From positions 1 to 64,000 of the forward strand of contig NZ_JAPFGD010000001.1 in assembly GCF_027257175.1 (NCBI RefSeq): DNA of 64,000 nucleotides. Reading direction: 5' to 3'. Below the pieces are notes generated by a model. That model saw only the letters and a program-made list of their open reading frames with translations. It was not told the DNA's origin and made no database searches. The stretch is from Castellaniella sp. S9 (GTDB lineage Bacteria > Pseudomonadota > Gammaproteobacteria > Burkholderiales > Burkholderiaceae_B). Positions 1-7,129 of this stretch are shown piece after piece. Within the stretch, counting starts at the first letter, position 1; each line of letters opens with the position of its first letter. Both the position numbers and the translations under genes were made by a program.

Positions 1-86
1 CCCAGTTGACGGATTGTGGCTTTGACCCGACGGCCAAGCTTCAGGTACAGCCTCACGGCGCGCAATCGGTCTTCGTACGAATACAT
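1..86 (-). CDS. IS3-family transposase OrfA, N-terminal part (cut by window edge)
   Basis: The minus strand from the ATG at 86 reads MYSYEDRLRAVRLYLKLG and continues to the window edge. This is the opening of the helix-turn-helix protein OrfA of IS3-family elements, which binds the element ends and is normally completed into OrfAB by frameshifting. Only 28 complete residues are visible, so the family call rests on this N-terminal signature. A purine-rich ribosome-binding site (AGGAG) lies just upstream on the minus strand. The insertion appears to have removed the 5' part of the PIN-domain gene on its right. Confidence 0.7.
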   Translation of the reverse strand, partial: MYSYEDRLRAVRLYLKLGRRVKATIRQL

Positions 87-135
87 GAACCACTCCTAGA
101 GTAGTCCAAGATTTTGTCCGCACCCCCCCGGCACG
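1..135 (-). mobile_element. End of an IS3-family insertion sequence
   Basis: OrfA begins at 86. The roughly 45 bp outside it, including TTGTCCGCACCCCCC at about 115-130, are the expected place for the terminal inverted repeat. The exact end and target duplication cannot be fixed because the other end lies outside the window; 135 is a guess based on where PIN-gene-like sequence resumes. Confidence 0.5.
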
Positions 136-138
136 AAG

Positions 139-405
139 ATGTCGATGTCTTTACTCAGCCGGTGTCGGTACCGAAACATCAGCACCGTTCCACCGCCCAG
201 CGTCCAGAACGGGCCTCAACATCCCGACGAATTTGTGGAGAATCTCTTCGATCTTGATGCGGCTGCGGTAGTAGCCGCCGCGCAACGCCAGCGAGCACAA
301 CTCAAGAATCCACCTATCGACGTCGACCATTATCTGGAGATCCTATTCCGGCAAGGACTGGTTCAGACAACCAAAGCCTTAGCGACCTATTGTTCCATTC
401 TCTAA
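139..405 (+). pseudogene. PIN-domain (VapC50-type) toxin, C-terminal remnant
   Basis: The reading frame ends in a segment (about codon 28 on) beginning HPDEFVENLFDLD and including RAQLKNPPIDVD and RQGLVQTT, which resembles the C-terminal domain of VapC50-type PIN ribonucleases. The catalytic PIN domain is absent: the first 27 codons look like junction sequence next to the IS3-family end. No antitoxin gene remains upstream in the window. I read it as a decapitated gene, not a functional small protein. Confidence 0.65.
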
Positions 406-482
406 CATCGCAGCCCAACGCTGCCCATCAGGCACCTGCCGTAGCCGAAGGATGGAAAACCTGTCAATTGGAGAGAATTGAG

Positions 483-692
483 TTGGCTATTGATTGGACA
501 AATGCCTATGAAGGCATCGAAGTAGCGGTGGCAGCAACGGCTCAGGAATTTATTGACGCTCTTCGGCCATCCAATTCCCATTGGTGGGAAGGTGCATCTT
601 GCCCGTGGGTTTTTCGGGGCCACGCATACGAGGAGTGGCAGTTATTACCTTCGGCTTGGCGCCCATCGAATACCATCTTGAACAACATCCGT
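483..692 (+). pseudogene. FRG-domain protein, N-terminal fragment
   Basis: A TTG at 483, preceded by GGAGAG at 471-476, opens a frame whose middle reads CPWVFRGHAYEEWQLLPSAW, the hallmark of the FRG domain (named after its FRG tripeptide, found in phage- and defence-linked proteins of unknown activity). Similarity stops near 692; the remaining codons to 797 are the antisense of the neighbouring 63-aa gene. The gene is therefore truncated by a deletion or recombination junction. The true start is uncertain. Confidence 0.65.
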
Positions 693-884
693 TCAGCGCA
701 GTGCTGGTTCGCTACGCGTCGCTTCCTTCGAATCAGGTGGATTCGGCCCGATGTAAACGGATTTACCATCCTTCCACACCACGGCGTACTGGCCTAGGCG
801 GCGCTTGCGATCCAGTGCCTTGGCCACGGAATTGCGTAGGCTTTCCAGTGCCTTGCGCGTGTCTTCGTCATATTGGAGACTCAT
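693..884 (-). CDS. Small conserved hypothetical protein, third gene of the zeta-like operon
   Basis: This 63-aa basic protein (MSLQYDEDTRKALESLRNS, then KALDRKRRLGQYAVVWKDG) has no domain I can name. Its ATG overlaps the stop of the zeta-like gene (ATGA at 881-884), so it is translationally coupled to the toxin. The last dozen residues may be altered, because the gene ends at the junction with the FRG fragment. Its constant pairing with the toxin suggests a role in the same module, but function is unknown. Confidence 0.6.
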   Translation of the reverse strand: MSLQYDEDTRKALESLRNSVAKALDRKRRLGQYAVVWKDGKSVYIGPNPPDSKEATRSEPALR

Positions 885-1462
885 AGGCCCGCCTCACTGC
901 GTAAGTGCCGATAGACGGCATCATCAAAAATTTCAACACGATTCCCCTGCTGAGTAAACACAAGAGCTGGGTCATCCAAGCTGTTCAGGTAGCAGCGCGT
1001 CAGGCTGACCCGGTGGGCATACAGTTCAAACAAGTTGCGCAAGCTCCGGGCAAAACGTCGTTCAATCGCCTGCGCCGGGATACTGTGGCCGCCGTGAGCG
1101 ACACGCTCGGCCACCCGGTCATGAGACAGCTGCACATTGGGTAAGGCCAAGTATGACATCTCGACACGCCAGCCGCTTTGCATCAAGCGATCCACCAGCC
1201 GCAGGTAACCACGTCCAGACAAAGTTGTCTCAAAAGCGAAGTCCTGGCGCGCTCGTTCGCACCGGTCGATTTCCGCCAGATACAGCTTGGACGCAGCCAA
1301 CTGCTCACGCTCGGGATTCAAGGGTGACAGCCCCGCAGCAATCAGGTCGGCATTGATGAACGTCTGGCATTGGGCGACCGCCGGGAGGTAGTCCAGTGCA
1401 AAGGTTGTTTTTCCTGCGCCATTGGGGCCTGCAATGATCCAGCAGGTGGGCGTCAGACTCAT
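881..1462 (-). CDS. Zeta-toxin-like P-loop kinase
   Basis: This 193-aa protein has a Walker A motif at the N-terminus (IIAGPNGAGKTTFA, residues 9-22) and a downstream FETTLSGRGYLRLV segment, both typical of zeta-toxin/PezT-type P-loop proteins. Family members phosphorylate UDP-N-acetylglucosamine or related substrates. It lies between a ribbon-helix-helix gene and a 63-aa gene, with 4-nt ATGA overlaps on both sides, which is the layout of a toxin-antitoxin operon. The antitoxin is not an epsilon homologue, so inhibition may work differently. It is full length for the short zeta-like group. Toxicity is inferred, not shown. Confidence 0.75.
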   Translation of the reverse strand: MSLTPTCWIIAGPNGAGKTTFALDYLPAVAQCQTFINADLIAAGLSPLNPEREQLAASKLYLAEIDRCERARQDFAFETTLSGRGYLRLVDRLMQSGWRVEMSYLALPNVQLSHDRVAERVAHGGHSIPAQAIERRFARSLRNLFELYAHRVSLTRCYLNSLDDPALVFTQQGNRVEIFDDAVYRHLRSEAGL

Positions 1463-1677
1463 ACCTGCAAATCACCCGCATTGGCCACTTGCACATCCAA
1501 CCGCATTTGCTCACGAAACCAAGCATCGTGATCAGGTGCCTGCTTCTGGGTTCGGACGTAATCGCGCATGAAGGCCCGCAACAGCTGTGCACCGCTGACG
1601 TCTCCCGCCTTGGCGATTTCAGTGAATTCGTTCTTCAGTTGCTCGTCCACACGAAACGTGAAGGTGGATTGATTCAT
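1459..1677 (-). CDS. Ribbon-helix-helix antitoxin-like protein
   Basis: The protein begins MNQSTFTFRVDEQLKNEFTE and continues into an IAKAGDVSGAQLLRAFMRDY helix pair, the pattern of short ribbon-helix-helix DNA-binding proteins such as RelB/DinJ or CopG antitoxins. It would bind its own promoter and neutralise the zeta-like protein encoded next, with which it overlaps by ATGA. An alternative ATG lies at 1689 (MGQTMNQ). Neither start has a clear Shine-Dalgarno sequence. A dyad at 1690-1717 just upstream is a plausible operator. Confidence 0.7.
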   Translation of the reverse strand: MNQSTFTFRVDEQLKNEFTEIAKAGDVSGAQLLRAFMRDYVRTQKQAPDHDAWFREQMRLDVQVANAGDLQV

Positions 1678-1689
1678 GGTTTGGCCCAT

Positions 1690-1717
1690 GTGTTACATCG
1701 AAAGTGCAATCTAACAC
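1690..1717. promoter_or_regulatory. Candidate operator of the RHH/zeta operon
   Basis: GTGTTA at 1690-1695 is repeated in inverted orientation as TAACAC at 1712-1717, directly upstream of the antitoxin start. Ribbon-helix-helix antitoxins usually autoregulate from such sites. Confidence 0.35.
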
Positions 1718-1810
1718 AAACCTCAGAGCTACAGCAAAAGGAGTACAAGGGCGATGTTCTATGTAAAGCCCCACCGCACCGGCGACGGCCTTGGATACCT
1801 CGTCCTCCCG

Positions 1811-2056
1811 ATACCATGCCAGCGCCGTTTAGCTGATCATGGTATCGGTGTCTCTTTCAATGGCACCTTCTCTTCATGCCATAAAAAATGCCATTGATGA
1901 TGCGATAAACATCGTTATTGATTCGATATTTTTACAATAAAATCAATAGATTATAAAACAATCTCACTCCCACTCTATTATCAATAGAATATTAATACAC
2001 TTATATTTCATTATCTTGTAAAAACAAATCAATCCAATGCCATGAAAAATACCATG
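1811..2056. repeat. Left-end cluster of ATACCATG octamers in an AT-rich 373-bp gap
   Basis: The stretch 1690-2062 has no gene and is strongly AT-rich. It holds the octamer ATACCATG at 1811-1818 and 2049-2056, its reverse complement CATGGTAT at 1838-1845, and near-matches ATGCCATG at 2037-2044 and CATGCCAT at 1875-1882. The same octamer is clustered beside the integrase gene at the other end of the element. This is how arm-type integrase binding sites are arranged, so I infer that role. Confidence 0.5.
1964..1975. repeat. Candidate left attachment core
   Basis: TCACTCCCACTC matches 11 of 12 bases of TCATTCCCACTC at the guaA 3' end (15916-15927), in the same orientation. Read on the minus strand it would encode the same GuaA ending, Ile-Glu-Trp-Glu-stop, when the flanking ATA is included. 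Confidence 0.5.
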
Positions 2057-2062
2057 CCTAAT

Positions 2063-2287
2063 TTATCCGACTGAAAATTGCTCGTTCTGCCGACGTTCGC
2101 GCTCCTGGTCGGCAATCTCGCCCGGCTGCAATGCCAGCTCGGCATCGCTCATATCCTCGAGCACGTCGCGCAGGCGGATAGTGCAAGAGATGGGCGGCGG
2201 CTCGAACTCGTAGCCACCAGCGATCATTTCGGCCTCGGCTTCCTCAGTGATGAAAAACGGCTCATCGCTCTGATGCAGCTTCGTCAT
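2063..2287 (-). CDS. Hypothetical acidic protein
   Basis: This 74-aa acidic protein (MTKLHQSDEPFFITEEAEAE) has no recognised domain. Its ATG is preceded by a good ribosome-binding site (CAGGAGAAAAGGGC). It is the last minus-strand gene of the element before its left end and lies about 110 bp downstream of padR, from which it is separated by a strong hairpin. Cotranscription with chrA-padR is possible. Function is unknown. Confidence 0.55.
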   Translation of the reverse strand: MTKLHQSDEPFFITEEAEAEMIAGGYEFEPPPISCTIRLRDVLEDMSDAELALQPGEIADQERERRQNEQFSVG

Positions 2288-2313
2288 GCCCTTTTCTCCT
2301 GGCGTTCATCCTG

Positions 2314-2338
2314 GCCGACAGCGGTCAGCGCTGTCGGC
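2314..2338. other. Perfect 10-bp hairpin between padR and the 74-aa gene
   Basis: GCCGACAGCG at 2314-2323 pairs with CGCTGTCGGC at 2329-2338 around a 5-nt loop. No T-run follows on either strand, so it is not a standard terminator. It could process or attenuate the chrA-padR transcript. Confidence 0.4.
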
Positions 2339-2395
2339 TTCAGAAGACGGCTGCACAGACTATTAGAAGTCAACTGCACTGAAACCGTGAGCACA

Positions 2396-2701
2396 TCATT
2401 TTCCTTCAATCAGTTCGCCGAATAGCTCCTTGACCTTGGCTTTGGCATCGGTCAGCGCCACGCGGCCTTGCTCGGTGATCTCATACATCCGTCGATCCCG
2501 TCGACCGGTGCGCTCATGCCGAGAAGTGAGATAACCCTTCTTTTCCAAACCGTGCAGCATGGGGTATAGCGTCCCGGCACTAAGCTCGTAGCCGTGGTGG
2601 CGTAGCTCTTCGATGATGCCGAGGCCGAAGATGGGTTCTTCGGCTGCGTGATGCAGGATGTGCAAACGGATCAACCCGCCGTAAAGGTCTTTGTCGGTCA
2701 T
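2396..2701 (-). CDS. PadR-family transcriptional regulator
   Basis: The 101-aa protein has the PadR winged-helix pattern: a first helix followed by EEPIFGLGIIEELRHHGYEL, then the SAGTLYPMLHGLEKKGYL recognition segment and a wing containing RRDRRMYEITEQG. Such proteins repress neighbouring efflux genes in response to small ligands. It starts 10 bp after chrA stops, on the same strand, with a GAGG ribosome-binding site, so the two form an operon. A dyad at 3957-3980 upstream of chrA is a candidate operator. The inducer is presumably chromate, but that is inference. Confidence 0.85.
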   Translation of the reverse strand: MTDKDLYGGLIRLHILHHAAEEPIFGLGIIEELRHHGYELSAGTLYPMLHGLEKKGYLTSRHERTGRRDRRMYEITEQGRVALTDAKAKVKELFGELIEGK

Positions 2702-2711
2702 GCTCGGAACC

Positions 2712-3917
2712 TCACAGGGTCACGCTCAACAACCAGCCCACGATACCACTGCCAACCACGACCAGCCATGGCGGCAGCTTCCAGAACATCAGGGCAACCA
2801 ATGCCACAAGGGCCAAGCCGAAGTCTTGCGGCGCATGAATCGCGCTCGTCCATACTGGTTGATAGAGGGCGGCCAGCAGCAGACCAACCACGGCCGCATT
2901 GATGCCCAGCAACGCCGCTTGCGTGCGGGTGTTGCGGCGCAGACGTTCCCAGAACGGCAAGGCACCCACGATCAGCAGGAAGGACGGCGCAAAGATCGCT
3001 AGCAGGCAGACCAAGCCCCCCAACCAGCCGGAGGGTGCCTGGTTCATCGAAGCACCGAGAAACGCCGCGAAGGTGAACAGAGGGCCAGGGACGGCCTGCG
3101 CGGCACCGTAGCCTGCCAGAAATGCGACATTGCTGACCCAGCCAGAAGGCACCACTTCGGCTTGCAGCAGCGGTAACACGACATGTCCGCCACCAAAGAC
3201 CAGCGATCCGGCCCGGTAGAAGGAATCCACCATAGCCAGCGTCTGATTCGGGAACATGGCTGTCAAAAACGGCAACCCGATCAGTAGAACAAAGAACAGC
3301 GTCAGCCAGAACAAACCGACGCGACGCCGCATGGCAATCGGCAACGGGTCATGCGCAGCGCCCTGCTGAGGTTTGAACAACAACAGGCCAATAATCGCTG
3401 CAATGGCGATGACCCCCACCTGTCCCCAGGCAGACGGCACCAGAAGCACAAAGCAGGTCGCCGCCGCCATGATGGTGATGCGGGGTGCGTCTGGACAGAG
3501 ATTGCGAGCCATCCCCCATACGGCTTGCGCGACCACCGCCACGGCCACCACCTTCAAACCGTGCAGTACGCCTGACGGCATCGCATCCCCGTAACTGGCC
3601 ATTCCCAACGCAAACAGGATCAACACAATCGCCGACGGCAACGTGAAGCCCGCCCACGCGGCCACGGCCCCGGCATAGCCGGATCGGGAGAGCCCGAGCG
3701 CGATGCCGACCTGACTGCTGGCCGGCCCCGGCAGGAATTGGCAAAGGGCGACCAAATCCGCATAGCTGCGCTCGGTCAGCCACTGTCGCCGCGTCACAAA
3801 CTCATAGCGAAAGTAGCCCAAATGGGCAATCGGGCCTCCGAAAGAGGTCAGGCCCAATCGGAGAAAGATCAGAAAAACAGCCCACGGGCTGTGGTCAGTC
3901 TTCGTGGTACCGGTCAT
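2712..3917 (-). CDS. chrA: Chromate efflux transporter ChrA (long form)
   Basis: This roughly 401-aa membrane protein carries the ChrA signature LTSFGGPIAHLGYFRYEFV near its N-terminus and the FLPGPASSQVGIALG segment. A related half appears again later (FGGGHVVLPLL, then QAVPGPLFTFAAFLG), as in the duplicated long-chain CHR family. These transporters expel chromate from the cytoplasm. I chose the ATG at 3917 (MTGTTKTDHSPW) over the upstream codon at 3983, which would overlap the operator-like dyad. It is followed at once by padR and is divergent from the truncated TauE gene. Confidence 0.92.
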   Translation of the reverse strand: MTGTTKTDHSPWAVFLIFLRLGLTSFGGPIAHLGYFRYEFVTRRQWLTERSYADLVALCQFLPGPASSQVGIALGLSRSGYAGAVAAWAGFTLPSAIVLILFALGMASYGDAMPSGVLHGLKVVAVAVVAQAVWGMARNLCPDAPRITIMAAATCFVLLVPSAWGQVGVIAIAAIIGLLLFKPQQGAAHDPLPIAMRRRVGLFWLTLFFVLLIGLPFLTAMFPNQTLAMVDSFYRAGSLVFGGGHVVLPLLQAEVVPSGWVSNVAFLAGYGAAQAVPGPLFTFAAFLGASMNQAPSGWLGGLVCLLAIFAPSFLLIVGALPFWERLRRNTRTQAALLGINAAVVGLLLAALYQPVWTSAIHAPQDFGLALVALVALMFWKLPPWLVVVGSGIVGWLLSVTL

Positions 3918-3956
3918 GGTCGCATCTTGATTTCTGGTTTCGTTAGACCATAATAA

Positions 3957-3980
3957 TCGAATTTCGATAACGAAATACGA
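3957..3980. promoter_or_regulatory. Operator-like dyad in the chrA promoter region
   Basis: ATTTCG at 3961-3966 and CGAAAT at 3971-3976 form a perfect inverted repeat around ATAA. Extended outward, 10 of 12 positions per arm match. It lies between the divergent chrA and TauE-fragment starts, so PadR is the natural candidate ligand. Its ATTTCG...CGAAAT core also resembles the arsR-proximal dyad at 4327-4346. Confidence 0.5.
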
Positions 3981-3998
3981 CAAAGAAAGGTACGCATC

Positions 3999-4185
3999 AT
4001 GGAGCTCGTTCTGATCGGACTTGCGACCCTACTGACATCTGGGCTGACCTTATTCTCAGGCTTCGGCTTAGGAACGATACTAATGCCGGTGTTCACATTG
4101 TTCTTCCCATTGCTATTAGCCATAGCGGCGACTGTTGTGGTGCATTCCGCCAACAATCTCTTCAAGTTCGAGTTGATGGCCCGGC
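3999..4185 (+). pseudogene. TauE/SafE-family permease, N-terminal fragment
   Basis: The frame starts at an ATG with an upstream GAAAGG and encodes MELVLIGLATLLTSGLTLFS followed by GFGLGTILMPVFTLFFP and HSANNLFKFELMARQ, the first part of a sulfite-exporter TauE/SafE-type membrane protein. Family similarity ends near 4185; the open frame runs on to 4268 with unrelated residues. The full protein would be about 250 aa, so most of it is deleted. The deletion sits exactly where the chromate and arsenic cargo modules meet. Confidence 0.7.
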
Positions 4186-4326
4186 AATCCGTGGAGTGTC
4201 GGTCGCCACGCTCACCTCGCTTGGCGCACAGCCGCTACACCCAATCAACTGGTGCAGTCGTCTTCTAAAAATGACATGCGCCTAGCTCATTTCGACCACT
4301 TAAATGAGCTGTTGAGTATACCCATA

Positions 4327-4346
4327 ATTTCGACTATTATTGAAAT
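4327..4346. promoter_or_regulatory. arsR: Candidate ArsR operator abutting the arsR start codon
   Basis: ATTTCGACTATTATTGAAAT is an imperfect dyad (ATTTCGA against TTGAAAT) ending on the base before the arsR ATG. ArsR repressors bind such AT-rich dyads. Its position leaves no room for a Shine-Dalgarno sequence, so arsR may be translated from a leaderless or very short leader. Confidence 0.5.
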
Positions 4347-4679
4347 ATGGAAACGATAAATGCTGTTGCCGCTCTGGCGGCCCTCGCTCAAGAATCGCGC
4401 CTCGCGGTGTTCCGGCTGCTCGTCCAGGCCGGTCCCGCCGGCATGGCCGCCGGAAAAATCAGCGAAGCGGCCGGCATCCCGCCGTCTTCGCTATCCTTCC
4501 ACCTGAAAGAGCTGGCACACGCCGGCATGGTCACGTCGCGGCAAGAAGGCCGGTTTGTGATCTACGAGGCGAACTTTTCGACGGCCACTAACCTGGTGGC
4601 CTTTCTCACGGAAAACTGCTGCGGCGGCCAGGTGTGCAACCTGTCTTGCACCACGGAAGCCGGGAAGGTGTTGGCATGA
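4347..4679 (+). CDS. arsR: ArsR-family arsenic-responsive repressor
   Basis: The 110-aa protein has the ArsR winged helix, with recognition segment [20 protein letters not shown] and wing [13 protein letters not shown]. The C-terminal cysteines in [13 protein letters not shown] are a likely arsenite-binding site; placement of the sensor cysteines at the C-terminus differs from the classical CVC in the DNA-binding helix. It represses the ars operon until As(III) binds. It is first in the operon and overlaps arsH by ATGA. The start is taken as [18 protein letters not shown], which is common in this family despite the lack of a ribosome-binding site. Confidence 0.9.
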   Translation: METINAVAALAALAQESRLAVFRLLVQAGPAGMAAGKISEAAGIPPSSLSFHLKELAHAGMVTSRQEGRFVIYEANFSTATNLVAFLTENCCGGQVCNLSCTTEAGKVLA

Positions 4680-5443
4680 GGCTTCGCCATCTTTCCGACC
4701 CCGATTCTTTGCCCGCTTTGAACAAATCCTTTGCCATCGAGCGCCCGGCGCTCGGGCTGGCACCCGACGCCCCGCCGGTGCGTATCCTGCTGCTGTATGG
4801 CTCGCTGCGCGCCCGCTCGTTCTCACGGCTGGCCGTCGAGGAAGCGGCCCGGCTGCTACAATTCTTTGGCGCAAAAACACGCATCTTCGACCCGTCCGAT
4901 TTGCCGTTGCCCGATCAAGTGCAAAGCGACGATCACCCGGCCGTCAAGGAGCTGCGCGCCCTGTCCGAGTGGTCAGAGGGACAAGTCTGGTGCAGCCCGG
5001 AACGCCACGGTCAGATCACCAGTGTCATGAAGGCGCAGATTGACCATCTGCCGCTTGAAATGGCCGGCATCCGGCCGACCCAAGGCCGCACCCTGGCCGT
5101 GATGCAGGTATCCGGCGGCTCGCAGAGCTTCAACGCCGTGAACACCTTGCGTCTGCTCGGCCGCTGGATGCGGATGTTCACCATTCCGAACCAGTCGAGT
5201 ATCGCCAAAGCGTTCCAAGAGTTCGACGCGGCGGGCCGCATGAAGCCCTCGCCGTACTACGACCGAATAGCCGATGTGATGGAAGAACTGGTGCGCTTCA
5301 CGGCGCTGGTACGACCGCACCGTGAAGCACTGACAGACCGCTATTCCGAACGGAAAGCGGCCGGCCACGTCATCGACCAGGCCACCGATCTTTCATCCAT
5401 CGCCATTGCTCCCCAGGCACTACCAGAAAGCGAAACATCATGA
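4676..5443 (+). CDS. arsH: ArsH NADPH-dependent flavin reductase, organoarsenical resistance
   Basis: This 255-aa flavodoxin-fold protein contains the FMN-binding segment [19 protein letters not shown] near residue 40, then [20 protein letters not shown] and the ArsH-typical [21 protein letters not shown]. Characterised ArsH enzymes oxidise trivalent methyl- and aromatic arsenicals to less toxic pentavalent forms using NADPH and FMN. The start ATG overlaps the arsR stop and the stop overlaps the arsC start, so it is coupled to both. Length is normal. Confidence 0.92.
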   Translation: MRLRHLSDPDSLPALNKSFAIERPALGLAPDAPPVRILLLYGSLRARSFSRLAVEEAARLLQFFGAKTRIFDPSDLPLPDQVQSDDHPAVKELRALSEWSEGQVWCSPERHGQITSVMKAQIDHLPLEMAGIRPTQGRTLAVMQVSGGSQSFNAVNTLRLLGRWMRMFTIPNQSSIAKAFQEFDAAGRMKPSPYYDRIADVMEELVRFTALVRPHREALTDRYSERKAAGHVIDQATDLSSIAIAPQALPESETS

Positions 5444-5946
5444 CCGAAAGAATCTATAACGTCCTCATCCTCTGCACCGGCAATTCGGCGCGCAGCATCA
5501 TGGCCGAAGCTCTCATCAACACGATGGGGCAAGGGCGCTTCCGCGCCTACAGCGCCGGCAGTCACCCAACCGGCAAGGTCAATCCCTTCGCCGTCGAAAA
5601 GGTGGAGTCGGTGAATTACCCGACCGAGAATCTGCGCAGCAAGAGCTGGGACGAGTACGCCACGCCCGACGCACCGAAGATGGACTTCATCATCACCGTC
5701 TGCGACAACGCCGCCGGCGAAATGTGTCCGGTGTGGCCTGGTCAGCCGATCTCGGCGCATTGGGGATTTGAAGACCCGGCCGCCGTCGAAGGCACTGACG
5801 ACGAGAAGCGCCGGGCCTTCGAACAAACCTTCCGGCACATGATGAACCGCGTCCGCCTATTCGTGAATCTGCCTCTCAAAATGCTTGACCAGACGGCCAT
5901 CAAGCGCGAGCTGGCGAACATCGGCAAGACCGAGCAGGAAGCATGA
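5440..5946 (+). CDS. arsC: Arsenate reductase, low-molecular-weight phosphatase type
   Basis: The 168-aa protein begins with the P-loop [16 protein letters not shown], where Cys and Arg of the CX5R motif bind arsenate. It also has the [15 protein letters not shown] segment, whose two cysteines would relay the disulfide in the thioredoxin-linked ArsC class. It reduces As(V) to As(III) for export by Acr3. It overlaps arsH and acr3 by ATGA at both ends. The C-terminal extension ([14 protein letters not shown]) is usual in this family. Confidence 0.92.
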   Translation: MTERIYNVLILCTGNSARSIMAEALINTMGQGRFRAYSAGSHPTGKVNPFAVEKVESVNYPTENLRSKSWDEYATPDAPKMDFIITVCDNAAGEMCPVWPGQPISAHWGFEDPAAVEGTDDEKRRAFEQTFRHMMNRVRLFVNLPLKMLDQTAIKRELANIGKTEQEA

Positions 5947-7010
5947 GCGCCGGCGCACAGGCCATCGCCGCGAAGCCGCGCCAGGCCCCGATGAGCGGCT
6001 TCGAGCGTTACCTGACGCTGTGGGTGGCCCTGTGCATCGCCGCCGGCGTTGCGCTCGGCCAAGGCCTTCCTGACGTGTTCCAGGCCATCGGCCGCATGGA
6101 AGTGGCCCAGGTCAATTTGCCGGTGGGCCTGCTGATTTGGGTAATGATCGTCCCGATGCTGGTCAAGATCGACTTCGGGGCGCTGCACCAGGTCAAAGAG
6201 CATTGGCGCGGCATCGGCGTCACGCTGTTCGTGAATTGGGCCGTCAAGCCATTCTCGATGGCCCTGCTGGGATGGCTGTTCATCCGACAAGTGTTCGCTC
6301 CGTTCCTGCCGGCCGATCAACTGGACAGCTACATCGCGGGCTTGATCTTGCTGGCCGCCGCGCCCTGCACGGCAATGGTGTTCGTGTGGAGCCGCCTTAC
6401 CAACGGCGACCCGCTTTTCACGCTCTCGCAAGTGGCTCTGAACGACGCCATCATGATCGTGGCCTTCGCGCCCATCGTCGGCCTGCTGCTGGGCATGTCC
6501 TCGATCTCGGTGCCTTGGGACACGCTGCTGATTTCGGTCGTGCTCTACATCATCGTGCCGGTGATCCTGGCGCAGCTCTTGCGGCGGCATCTGCTCAAGC
6601 AAGGACAGACCGCCTTTGAACGGGCCATGCAGAAGATCGGGCCGTGGTCGATGGCCGCGCTGCTGCTGACGTTGGTTCTACTGTTCGCCTTCCAGGGCGA
6701 GGCCATCATCTGGCAGCCGTTAGTGATCGCCATGCTGGCCGTGCCGATCTTGATTCAAGTGTTCTTCAATTCCGGGTTAGCCTACTGGCTGAACAAGCGG
6801 GCGGGGGAAAAGCACTCTGTCGCCTGTCCTTCGGCCCTGATCGGTGCCAGCAACTTCTTCGAGCTGGCCGTGGCGGCCGCCATCAGCTTGTTCGGTCTGC
6901 ACTCCGGTGCTGCATTGGCAACCGTGGTCGGCGTCCTGGTCGAAGTGCCGGTGATGCTGCTGGTCGTGCGCGTGGTGAATCGTTCGAAGAGCTGGTACGA
7001 ACGAGGTTGA
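5943..7010 (+). CDS. acr3: Acr3 arsenite efflux permease
   Basis: This 355-aa protein has about ten hydrophobic helices. Its conserved cysteine, Cys142, lies in AAAPCTAMVFVWSRL, a hallmark of Acr3, whose thiolate is needed for arsenite transport. The segments PVGLLIWVMIVPMLVKID and ALIGASNFFELAVA also match the family. It exports As(III) made by ArsC using the proton motive force. It is the last recognised member of the arsR-arsH-arsC-acr3 operon, followed 2 bp later by a 38-aa reading frame that may be cotranscribed. Confidence 0.93.
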   Translation: MSAGAQAIAAKPRQAPMSGFERYLTLWVALCIAAGVALGQGLPDVFQAIGRMEVAQVNLPVGLLIWVMIVPMLVKIDFGALHQVKEHWRGIGVTLFVNWAVKPFSMALLGWLFIRQVFAPFLPADQLDSYIAGLILLAAAPCTAMVFVWSRLTNGDPLFTLSQVALNDAIMIVAFAPIVGLLLGMSSISVPWDTLLISVVLYIIVPVILAQLLRRHLLKQGQTAFERAMQKIGPWSMAALLLTLVLLFAFQGEAIIWQPLVIAMLAVPILIQVFFNSGLAYWLNKRAGEKHSVACPSALIGASNFFELAVAAAISLFGLHSGAALATVVGVLVEVPVMLLVVRVVNRSKSWYERG

Positions 7011-7012
7011 AC

Positions 7013-7129
7013 ATGAGTAGGGAAAAAACTGAGGAAATGATTGCAGATTGCCGCGCCGGCCGCTTCCAGGCGCATTCGATCACTGACCTGGAACACCTAA
7101 TATCCATGCTTGATGAGGTCGCCCGATGA
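7013..7129 (+). CDS. 38-aa hypothetical protein downstream of acr3
   Basis: A short frame MSREKTEEMIADCRAGRFQA, then HSITDLEHLISMLDEVAR, starts 2 bp after the acr3 stop and overlaps the next frame by ATGA. The packing of start and stop codons supports its being real. The composition suggests two short helices. No function can be assigned. Confidence 0.5.
   Translation: MSREKTEEMIADCRAGRFQAHSITDLEHLISMLDEVAR

Noticed and set aside
390..797. One 135-aa gene covering the FRG fragment
   Set aside because: Only the part up to about 692 resembles FRG proteins; the rest is the antisense of the intact 63-aa gene, so the frame is a fusion by accident.
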